DNA of 5,110 nt, from positions 1 to 5,110 of the forward strand of contig JAGHSC010000249.1 in NCBI GenBank assembly GCA_018066065.1. The letters run 5' to 3'. The position numbers were made by a program, and so were the translations under genes. Positions 1-5,110 of the stretch are shown in pieces. The stretch's first letter is position 1, and every line of letters starts with the position of its first letter. The notes beneath the pieces are model-generated. The model saw only the letters and a program-made list of their open reading frames with translations, ran no database searches and was not told the origin of the DNA. This DNA comes from Candidatus Cryptobacteroides faecihippi. Lineage in GTDB: Bacteria > Bacteroidota > Bacteroidia > Bacteroidales > UBA932.

Positions 1-1083
1 GGACGCAGGCTCCCTGATGCCGCTGCCTTTGACACCGCCCGCAACCTGAAGGGAAGGCTGCGCACTTGAATATTCAAACAGCAGGCGCTCCGAGACCATG
101 CGGCCGTTTCCGTCCATCAGGATGAGGTGGTTGATGCCTTCCGAAAGGTCGCTCTCCGAGATGAGGAACGAGACGGGTTCGCCCGCGCCGGAAAGGTTGA
201 GTTCGGAGACGGGACGCATTGAGGAAATGTCGCGGAGAAGCAGGCTGTACCGCCCCGGCGTTACACCGCAGATCCGCACCAGTAACTTTCCAGAATACCT
301 TGTCACTGAGATGGTTGCGCCATCGGAGGCCGGCGCCGGCAGAGGAAGCATCTCACCATCCTCGCACTTCAGCATGTACCTCCTTCCGGGCTCCGGGATG
401 AACTGGATCTGGCCCATGCCATCGTGATAAGTCTCGAAGCCCGCGACCACACTGCCGTCCTCGCATATTACCTCGCCCCGGAGGTCCAGACTTCTGCCGC
501 TGTGGTCCATCACCTTGACTCCGATCCGGGAAGGGGAGCCCTCGAAATAACGCCCGCCTTCGGGGTAGAAAGTCACATCCCTTCCGCCCTCATCGCCCTT
601 GTGCTTCCTGCGGCTCTGAGGCTCCGGCCCCAGGATGGTCAGCTCCTGGTGGAAAAGGAACTCATCGGCAGCATCCAGCTGCGAAAGAGTGTACGCCCTG
701 ATGAAGTATTTTCCGCGCTCAAGATCCTCAGGCAGAAAGAGATAGCCAGGGAAAGACTCTCCGCTGCGCTTGACTTTCACCCTCTTCTCGACGCTGCCGT
801 CAGGCCTCGCAAGCTCCACGTAGATGAAATTGCTCCCGGCCCCCTCACGCACTTCCGAAGCGTTCCTGAGGTACCCGCAGAACCAGATCGTCTCGCCCGC
901 GCAGTACGCGCCCCTGTCCAGGTGCAGGTACAGCTTCTCAGGCGAAAACATCTGGGAATGAATATTATAACGCGTGACGATGGTGTCCGTGGAGAACCTT
1001 GCCTCCTGCGCAGAGATGCCCTGACCATGCGTGCAGAGGCACACGGTCGCCATGAGGACTATCTTCTGCATCAGTCTCTTCAT
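1..1083 (-). CDS. Large exported MG2-domain (alpha-2-macroglobulin-like) envelope protein, N-terminal 361 residues, partial at left edge
   Basis: The reverse strand reads open from ATG at 1083-1081 to the left edge, giving 361 residues without a stop. Residues 1-25 form a signal peptide (basic n-region MKR, hydrophobic core, likely cleavage after ISA25). Residues about 48-150 match the MG2-like domain of large Bacteroidota envelope proteins, with the hallmark EKLYLHLDRGAYCAGETIW at 49-67 and YLFLPEDLERGKYFIRAYT near 114-132. A second beta domain begins at TFYPEGGRYF (171-180), and a third near residue 255-340 ends in LILMDGNGRMVSERLLF. Known relatives are often 800-900 residues, some with a TonB plug-like domain further on; that part is outside the window. 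Function is not established in the family; a role in envelope or outer-membrane assembly is a guess. An in-frame ATG at 1122-1120 would add 13 residues, but 1083 gives the cleaner signal peptide. It is transcribed divergently from the redox/SusC genes, and its codons are more mixed (GCG, GGG, CGG, CTG) than theirs. Confidence 0.85.
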   Translation of the reverse strand, partial: MKRLMQKIVLMATVCLCTHGQGISAQEARFSTDTIVTRYNIHSQMFSPEKLYLHLDRGAYCAGETIWFCGYLRNASEVREGAGSNFIYVELARPDGSVEKRVKVKRSGESFPGYLFLPEDLERGKYFIRAYTLSQLDAADEFLFHQELTILGPEPQSRRKHKGDEGGRDVTFYPEGGRYFEGSPSRIGVKVMDHSGRSLDLRGEVICEDGSVVAGFETYHDGMGQIQFIPEPGRRYMLKCEDGEMLPLPAPASDGATISVTRYSGKLLVRICGVTPGRYSLLLRDISSMRPVSELNLSGAGEPVSFLISESDLSEGINHLILMDGNGRMVSERLLFEYSSAQPSLQVAGGVKGSGIREPAS

Positions 1084-1101
1084 CCCAATTGTTGGTTTAA
1101 A

Positions 1102-1109
1102 CAAAGATA
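1102..1109 (-). promoter_or_regulatory. Putative Bacteroidota -7 box (TATCTTTG) for the MG2 gene
   Basis: The minus strand reads TATCTTTG, an exact match to the TAnnTTTG -7 consensus of the Bacteroidota primary sigma factor. No good -33 TTTG stands at the usual spacing. Transcription would start near 1095-1097, giving a short leader of about 12-14 nt before the ATG at 1083. If the longer start at 1122 were used, this box would lie inside the gene and could not serve it. Confidence 0.45.
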
Positions 1110-1138
1110 TGATTTTTAGCATTAATTTTATATTTTTG
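1108..1138 (+). promoter_or_regulatory. Putative Bacteroidota promoter for the redox/propeller/SusC operon
   Basis: TATTTTTG at 1131-1138 matches the -7 consensus TAnnTTTG exactly. TATG at 1108-1111, 19 nt upstream, matches the -33 TTTG consensus in three of four bases. The start of transcription would fall about 1143-1146, leaving a leader of roughly 25 nt that contains GTA triplet repeats (1145-1150 and 1156-1164). No promoter-like box was seen in the downstream gaps, so this may drive all four genes. Confidence 0.6.
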
Positions 1139-1170
1139 CGAAAAGTAGTACGTTAGTAGTAGTATAATAG

Positions 1171-1614
1171 ATGAAGACAATCAGACTATTCTCATTGCTG
1201 GCTCTTCTTGTGCTCTCTTCTCTGCCTTCCATGGCGCAGGGCATCAAGTGGGCAGCCAAGTCAGTCAAGACTCAGAACGGTTTCAACATCGAAATCACTG
1301 CCGTCATCCCCGATTCATTCCACATGTACGACATGGGCCCTTACTCAGAGGACGGCCCGATTGCCGCTGAGATTCAGGTCATTCCTTCTGGCAAGGCCGC
1401 TCTGAAGGGCAAGCTTTCCGCACCTGCATCCCACAAGATCGATGACGAGCTCTACGGAATGAAGGTCGGAATCTACGAAGGAAAGGTGCGCTTCGTCCAG
1501 GAAGTCACCGGAAAGAAGGGCGCCAAGGTCACCGTCAAGGCCCGTGCACAGGCATGCTCAGGCGAGACCTGTCTCCCACCCAGAGAAGAAACAATAACAG
1601 TTACATTGCAATAA
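1171..1614 (+). CDS. Stand-alone DsbD N-terminal (alpha) domain protein, periplasmic thiol-disulfide exchange
   Basis: This 147-residue protein has a signal peptide (1-22, cleavage after SMA22), so it is exported to the periplasm. The mature part, about 125 residues, matches the immunoglobulin-like alpha domain of DsbD: FHMYDMGPYSEDGP (50-63) corresponds to the family's HxY...GGP region, IYEGKVRFVQEV lies at 101-112, and the active-site strand is ACSGETCLPPREE (128-140). Cys129 and Cys134 match the redox pair of E. coli nDsbD (Cys103/Cys109), followed by the conserved PP. In DsbD this domain passes electrons from the membrane domain to periplasmic partners. Here the membrane and C-terminal thioredoxin domains are absent, so its electron donor must be encoded elsewhere. 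In-frame TAA (1165-1167) and TAG (1168-1170) directly before the ATG fix the start. The next gene, a thioredoxin lipoprotein, begins 7 bp downstream and is a natural redox partner by position. The family call is firm; the physiological partner is inferred. Confidence 0.85.
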   Translation: MKTIRLFSLLALLVLSSLPSMAQGIKWAAKSVKTQNGFNIEITAVIPDSFHMYDMGPYSEDGPIAAEIQVIPSGKAALKGKLSAPASHKIDDELYGMKVGIYEGKVRFVQEVTGKKGAKVTVKARAQACSGETCLPPREETITVTLQ

Positions 1615-1621
1615 CAATCAC

Positions 1622-2821
1622 ATGAAGAAATTCTGTCTTGCGTGCCTTGTGGCACTGATCGCTCTTGCATCGTGTTCAAAGAAGAAGGACACGATCACAA
1701 TCAAGGGTCATGTCGAATTTGCAGACCCTGGCTACTATGTCTGCGTTCTCTCCGGCTACGGACGTACTGCCGACACCCTCGCGTTTGCACCTCTCGACGA
1801 GAACAACAACTACGAGATGACTCTCAAGGTCGAGAATCCTGGCGTCTACGCCCTCATCTGCTCTTACTGGCAGAACGTCTCCATCTGGGCTGAGGATGAG
1901 GACCTTACCGTCAACTTCCGCGGAAAGGACACAGCCAAGATCGTCATCAAGAACCCACCTTACGTTCGCATCTACGGCGGCGAGAAGAACGAGCTGATGA
2001 ACGAGCTCAACTACAACTCCTACCGCAACTATCAGAACATGATCGCGATCTCGCAGGCCGCCTACAGGTCTGAGTTCGCATCCGAGCAGGACAAGTCCCG
2101 CCTCTCCACCAGCCTCTACGAAGCCAACTACAAGGACACCCAGGAGCGCTCTCTCTTCCTCCTCGAGAAGTACGGCTCGTCGACCAGCGCGATGGCAATC
2201 ATCCGCACCCTCGACCCTGTCGCTGACGAGGAACTCATCGAGACCAGCCTCCAGAAGATCGAAAAGGCCAACCCAGGCTACGCACCTGCAGCAGCCTACC
2301 GCGAGCAGGTGGCTCAGGAAAGGGAGAAGATCATGAGGATGAAGCCTGGCCAGGTTGCTCCTGACTTCACCGTCGACACCCCTGACGGAGGCAAGGTCGG
2401 CCCTCAGGACTTCCGCGGAAAGATCCTCCTCATCGACTTCTGGGCATCATGGTGCGGCCCATGCCGCGGCGAGGTCCCTAACCTCAAGAAGTACTACGAG
2501 ATGTTCAAGGACAAGGGCGTCGAGTTCCTCTCTGTCTCCATCGACAACAAGGAGGAAGCATGGCGCAAGGCCATGGAAGAGGAAGGCATGAGCTGGCCTC
2601 AGGCACTCGCTCCAAACGCAGGCAGCGAGCTCACCGACCTCTATCAGTTCAGCGGCATCCCATTCATCATCCTCCTCGACCAGGAAGGCAAGATCGTCGC
2701 AAAGAACCTCCGCGGCGAGACCATCAAGGAGACCATTGAATATGTACTCGGCGGCGGCTCCAGCGCTCCAAAGGAGAAGGAGACCGCTTCCACCGGCATG
2801 ACCATGATGGGCATGATGTAG
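1622..2821 (+). CDS. TlpA-like thioredoxin-fold lipoprotein with DUF4369-like N-terminus
   Basis: This 399-residue protein is a predicted periplasm-facing thiol-disulfide oxidoreductase. A lipoprotein signal ends in lipobox LASC with Cys18 as the lipidated residue. Following residues are SKKKDT, basic rather than acidic, so a surface-export signal is not evident. Residues about 24-110 form a beta-rich domain resembling DUF4369, and about 118-238 are charged and probably helical. The AhpC/TSA-TlpA thioredoxin domain spans about 242-378: APDF at 246-249, FWASWCGPC at 273-281 with catalytic Cys278 and Cys281, and cis-proline Pro347 in SGIPFIILLD. This domain order is common in Bacteroidota, where such proteins reduce or isomerise periplasmic disulfides; the substrate is unknown. 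After the domain come a GGGSS linker and a methionine-rich end, TGMTMMGMM (391-399), which is unusual. The gene starts 7 bp after the DsbD-alpha gene, implying co-transcription. Codon use is strongly biased to C-ending codons and AAG, suggesting good expression. The family is sure; the role is inferred. Confidence 0.92.
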   Translation: MKKFCLACLVALIALASCSKKKDTITIKGHVEFADPGYYVCVLSGYGRTADTLAFAPLDENNNYEMTLKVENPGVYALICSYWQNVSIWAEDEDLTVNFRGKDTAKIVIKNPPYVRIYGGEKNELMNELNYNSYRNYQNMIAISQAAYRSEFASEQDKSRLSTSLYEANYKDTQERSLFLLEKYGSSTSAMAIIRTLDPVADEELIETSLQKIEKANPGYAPAAAYREQVAQEREKIMRMKPGQVAPDFTVDTPDGGKVGPQDFRGKILLIDFWASWCGPCRGEVPNLKKYYEMFKDKGVEFLSVSIDNKEEAWRKAMEEEGMSWPQALAPNAGSELTDLYQFSGIPFIILLDQEGKIVAKNLRGETIKETIEYVLGGGSSAPKEKETASTGMTMMGMM

Positions 2822-2882
2822 CAGATTCCCCTCAGAAGGACAACGAACCATTACGAATAAACAACCAATCAATTAAAGCTTT
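2822..2882 (+). other. 61-bp intergenic gap between thioredoxin and propeller genes
   Basis: This is the longest gap among the plus-strand genes. It has no TAnnTTTG box and no hairpin followed by a T-run, so neither a new promoter nor a terminator is supported and read-through is the simplest view. The 10-bp palindrome TAAAGCTTTA (2874-2883) overlaps the A of the next start codon. It is AT-rich and could arise by chance. Confidence 0.4.
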
Positions 2883-4370
2883 ATGAAGTTCAATCTTAAG
2901 ATGAGTGCCAAGCTGGTAGTTTGCGTACTCGCTGCAGCTTCACTTCTCCTTTCTTCCTGCAAGAAGGAAGAGGAAGCAGCATTCGGCATCCTCACGATGT
3001 CGCTCACAATGCCTAATGGCCAGACCGTCGACTGCGCTGTCGACCAGGTTACCTACGCCATCAACAACGAGGCTGACCCAATCGAGCCGGGCCTTCCTGC
3101 ATCACTCCTCGTGATGAAGATCAACTACACTGCAACTCTCGAGACTGACGTAACCCTCAATGGCCAGCCAGTCGTCAATGGTGAGACCTCAGCTGACTTC
3201 TCTGCACCTGTCACTGTCAAGGCAGTCAAGGGCAGCAAGGAGCACATCTACACCATCACTGTCGTTGCCGATGCAAACGACAAGTCAGAGACCGAAGGAA
3301 AGAGAGTCAACGCTGACATGACCAAGGCCGGCTTCCCTCAGGCAGCATGGTACGACATCGTCATGTTCAAGGGCGAATTCTGGGCCATTACTTCTACCTA
3401 TCCAGAAGGAACAGCAGATGCAAATCCTGCTCTCTACCATGTCTACAAGTCAGTTGACGGAATCAGCTGGACCAAGGTCGACACCAACATCCCTGTCGTC
3501 GGTGGTTACGGTTCACGTCTCGTCGTCTTCAAGGACAAGCTCTTCGCCTACGCTGGTGGCCACATCTACGGAACCTGCGAGGACGGTACCCCTGCAGAGG
3601 CAATGTTCGGCATGCCTACCATCATGAACTACGCAATCTACTACACCTCTGACGGTGTCAACTGGGAGTCTGTCTCAAAGACCATGTCAGAGATGCCTGT
3701 CAGCATGAGAGGACACGTCGATCCTAAGTTCGTCGTTGTCGGTGACAAGCTCGTCAACCTCGGCGGTCTTGCATGCTCATTCGGTATGTTCCAGCCTCAG
3801 CAGTGCGTCTGCGTCTCTGAGGACGGTCTCAACTGGGTTGAAGATCCTGACGCAAAGGGCGCAGAGAACTACGGTGCCGCAGTTGGAACAAGGGGCAACA
3901 GCGCTGCCTTCGAGTTCGGCGGAAAGATCTTCAATGTCGGTGGTTTCGCAAACTACCTTGCTCCAACTCACCCAGAGTGGGTCTTCGAAACTGTTTCCTC
4001 TTCAGCTGACGCCGGTACAACCTGGACTGTCGGCGATCAGCCTGCCGGCTTCGGCGCTGCCTGGGGCATGAGAGTGGCTGTCGGCAACAACGGTGTGATG
4101 TACATGGTCGGTGGCGAGTCCCTCGACGAGGTCGACGGCAGAAAGACCACCAATGTTGTCTACAGGTCAACCGACGGTCTCAACTGGACTCCACTTGCAG
4201 GTGAGATGGCAATGCCGGAAACCTTCGAGCCACGTCTCCGTCCTGTTACCGTTGTCGATGGTGACATGCTCTGGATCTTCGGTGGCCGCAAGGCTTCTAC
4301 CGGTAACTATGCAGCTCCTGCTCCTACCGACGAGGTCATCCTCGACACTTGGAAGAAACGCATCAAATAA
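2883..4370 (+). CDS. Probable surface lipoprotein: Ig-like N-domain plus six-bladed kelch/Asp-box-like propeller (DUF6242-like)
   Basis: This 495-residue lipoprotein has lipobox LSSC with Cys26 lipidated, followed by KKEEE. Such acidic or K-rich residues after the Cys resemble the Bacteroidota lipoprotein export signal, so surface exposure is likely. Residues about 33-130 form a beta-sandwich ending in ADFSAPVTVKAVKGS...YTITV, a pattern seen in Bacteroidota cell-surface Ig-like domains. Residues about 155-485 contain six repeats: a strand pair around GDKLVNLGG-type motifs (blades near 155, 207, 278, 337, 391 and 450), the first five followed by a Y-x-S-x-DG-x-x-W turn (Trp196, 261, 318, 381, 435). 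This suggests a six-bladed propeller resembling DUF6242 or galactose-oxidase-like proteins. No catalytic residues can be assigned, so binding is more likely than catalysis. An in-frame TAA at 2874-2876 limits upstream starts; Met7 is a weaker alternative. It ends 13 bp before the SusC-like gene, suggesting it works with that transporter. Lysine is AAG in 25 of 27 codons. Confidence 0.8.
   Translation: MKFNLKMSAKLVVCVLAAASLLLSSCKKEEEAAFGILTMSLTMPNGQTVDCAVDQVTYAINNEADPIEPGLPASLLVMKINYTATLETDVTLNGQPVVNGETSADFSAPVTVKAVKGSKEHIYTITVVADANDKSETEGKRVNADMTKAGFPQAAWYDIVMFKGEFWAITSTYPEGTADANPALYHVYKSVDGISWTKVDTNIPVVGGYGSRLVVFKDKLFAYAGGHIYGTCEDGTPAEAMFGMPTIMNYAIYYTSDGVNWESVSKTMSEMPVSMRGHVDPKFVVVGDKLVNLGGLACSFGMFQPQQCVCVSEDGLNWVEDPDAKGAENYGAAVGTRGNSAAFEFGGKIFNVGGFANYLAPTHPEWVFETVSSSADAGTTWTVGDQPAGFGAAWGMRVAVGNNGVMYMVGGESLDEVDGRKTTNVVYRSTDGLNWTPLAGEMAMPETFEPRLRPVTVVDGDMLWIFGGRKASTGNYAAPAPTDEVILDTWKKRIK
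3456..4187 (+). repeat. Five in-gene Asp-box-like repeat motifs of the propeller
   Basis: The DG-x-x-W turn recurs with its Asp codon at 3456, 3651, 3822, 4008 and 4173, spaced 195, 171, 186 and 165 bp. Two copies (3822-3836 and 4173-4187) are identical over 15 bases, gacggtctcaactgg, and the copy at 3651 differs by one base. Four copies have the short form S/T/S-x-DG-x-x-W; the fourth, SADAGTTW (residues 374-381), is a canonical Asp-box S-x-D-x-G-x-T-W. The repeats fit blade duplication within one coding gene rather than a mobile element. Confidence 0.75.
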
Positions 4371-4383
4371 TCTTTCTTGATAA

Positions 4384-5110
4384 ATGAACCGGATAAGGGT
4401 ATTTACAATCTCCTTTCTGGCACTCTTTCAGCTTACCGTAGCCTGGGGTCAGACCCAGGTTACGGTTTCTGGAAAAGTGACTGACGAAGGCTCCAAGCCT
4501 CTTGCAGGTGTTGCAGTCTACGTCGAAGGGACATCATCCGCCACATTCACTGAAGCGGATGGAAGATACACGATAACAGTGAGTGACAACTCGACGATCA
4601 CCTACGCCATGCTTGGCTACATCTCAAAGGCCGAGAAGGTAGGGAACCGCCGCTACATCAATGCTGTGCTCATTGAGGACAGTGCATTCGCGATATCCGA
4701 TGCCGTCGTCACAGGTTACAGCACCCAGGACAGGCGCAATGTCACAGGAGCGATCTCCACGGTCAAGCTCCCGGAGGTAAGGCCTGCAGGTGCAACTCTC
4801 GACCAGCTGCTGACCGGTATGGCAGCAGGTGTGTTCGTCTCCACTTCCTCAGGAGGACTTGGCTCGGCCAACCTTCTGACCATCCGTGGTGTCAGTTCCA
4901 TCATGGGTGACAACAACCCTCTGTACGTCATCGACGGAGTCCCGATTTACGGTCCCGACAGGGGAGCGAACTCCATCAGCACGACAGGAGGAGCCATCGG
5001 GGCCGTCGCAATGGGATCGATGACCACCGGTGGCGGATCACTGGCGAGCATCTCCGACATGATAAACCAGAACTTCGAGCGCAACCCGCTCACATCCCTC
5101 AATCCTGAGG
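4384..5110 (+). CDS. SusC/RagA-family TonB-dependent outer-membrane transporter, N-terminal 242 residues, partial at right edge
   Basis: The reading frame opens at ATG 4384 and runs to the right edge without a stop. An in-frame TAA at 4381-4383 sits directly before it, fixing the start. Residues 1-22 are a signal peptide (likely cleavage near AWG22-Q). Residues about 26-98 are the carboxypeptidase-regulatory-like beta domain (VSGKVTDEGSKPLAGVAVYV). AISDAVVTGYSTQDRRNVTGAIS near 103-125 is the TonB-box and linker region typical of SusC proteins. The plug domain follows: LDQLLTGMAAGV (139-150), LLTIRGVSSI (164-173), NNPLYVIDGVPIYG (177-190). A Gly-rich segment (about 201-219) precedes NPLTSLNPE (234-242), the usual plug landmark. 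No STN domain is present, so direct anti-sigma signalling is not indicated. Family members are around 1000 residues and import large ligands with a SusD-like lipoprotein, which would lie to the right. The ligand cannot be told. Position, 13 bp after the propeller gene, implies one transcript. Confidence 0.93.
   Translation, partial: MNRIRVFTISFLALFQLTVAWGQTQVTVSGKVTDEGSKPLAGVAVYVEGTSSATFTEADGRYTITVSDNSTITYAMLGYISKAEKVGNRRYINAVLIEDSAFAISDAVVTGYSTQDRRNVTGAISTVKLPEVRPAGATLDQLLTGMAAGVFVSTSSGGLGSANLLTIRGVSSIMGDNNPLYVIDGVPIYGPDRGANSISTTGGAIGAVAMGSMTTGGGSLASISDMINQNFERNPLTSLNPE

Noticed and set aside
98..427. 109-codon plus-strand open frame
   Set aside because: It is also antisense to the same MG2 protein, with an Arg/Ser/Pro-rich composition typical of a shadow frame in GC-rich DNA.
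1..1083. MG2 protein as a thioester-containing alpha-2-macroglobulin protease trap
   Set aside because: No CxEQ-type thioester motif is present in the visible part, and the domain pattern fits the distinct Bacteroidota envelope family.
424..1119. 231-codon plus-strand open frame
   Set aside because: It lies antisense to the minus-strand frame, which has a signal peptide and clear MG2 motifs (LYLHLDRGAY, GETIWF). The plus-strand product has no recognisable domain.
2447..2872. 141-codon minus-strand open frame
   Set aside because: It is antisense to the thioredoxin domain with its WCGPC motif; its own product shows no family signature or signal.
2874..2883. Palindrome TAAAGCTTTA as an operator or terminator
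   Set aside because: It has only five base pairs per arm, no loop and no following T-run, and its AT-rich composition makes chance occurrence likely.
3345..4337. Propeller as a sialidase or galactose oxidase enzyme
   Set aside because: Only the repeat turns match. The arginine triad of sialidases and the copper ligands of galactose oxidase could not be assigned.
4716..4931. 71-codon minus-strand open frame
   Set aside because: It is antisense to the SusC plug region, where the plus frame carries well-known motifs.
1..5110. CRISPR array, tRNA, rRNA, insertion sequence or attachment site
   Set aside because: No regularly spaced direct repeats, RNA gene signatures, transposase-like frames or flanking inverted repeats were seen; the window is almost fully coding.

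Overview
This window looks like a chromosomal piece of a fairly GC-rich member of the Bacteroidota, most likely order Bacteroidales. The evidence is a SusC/RagA-type TonB-dependent transporter, a TlpA-like thioredoxin lipoprotein with a DUF4369-like N-terminus, a lipoprotein with a surface-export-like CKKEEE sequence, exact TAnnTTTG (Bacteroidota -7) promoter boxes, and no Shine-Dalgarno sequence before any plus-strand gene. A finer placement (for example, uncultured high-GC gut Bacteroidales) would be a guess.

Layout. Positions 1-1083 (minus strand) hold the first 361 residues of a large exported protein with an alpha-2-macroglobulin MG2-like domain; its C-terminus lies off the left edge. 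An 87-bp AT-rich divergent intergenic region (1084-1170) carries a TAnnTTTG box on each strand. Four plus-strand genes then follow: a stand-alone DsbD N-terminal-domain protein (1171-1614), a TlpA-like thioredoxin lipoprotein (1622-2821), a beta-propeller lipoprotein (2883-4370), and the N-terminal 242 residues of a SusC/RagA-family outer-membrane transporter (4384 to the right edge). Gaps between them are 7, 61 and 13 bp with no recognisable terminator, so they look like one operon. No stretch over 300 bp lacks a gene.

How they may work together. The first two plus-strand genes encode periplasmic thiol-redox proteins: a CxxxxC DsbD-alpha-like domain and a WCGPC thioredoxin domain. The next two encode cell-envelope uptake or surface parts: a propeller lipoprotein probably exported to the surface, and an outer-membrane TonB-dependent transporter. 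One reading is that the redox pair keeps cysteines of the exported partners, or of an imported substrate, in the right state. That link is inference from gene order. The gene order redox pair, propeller lipoprotein, SusC is the most unusual thing here. The individual families are all known, and nothing in the window proves a new system.
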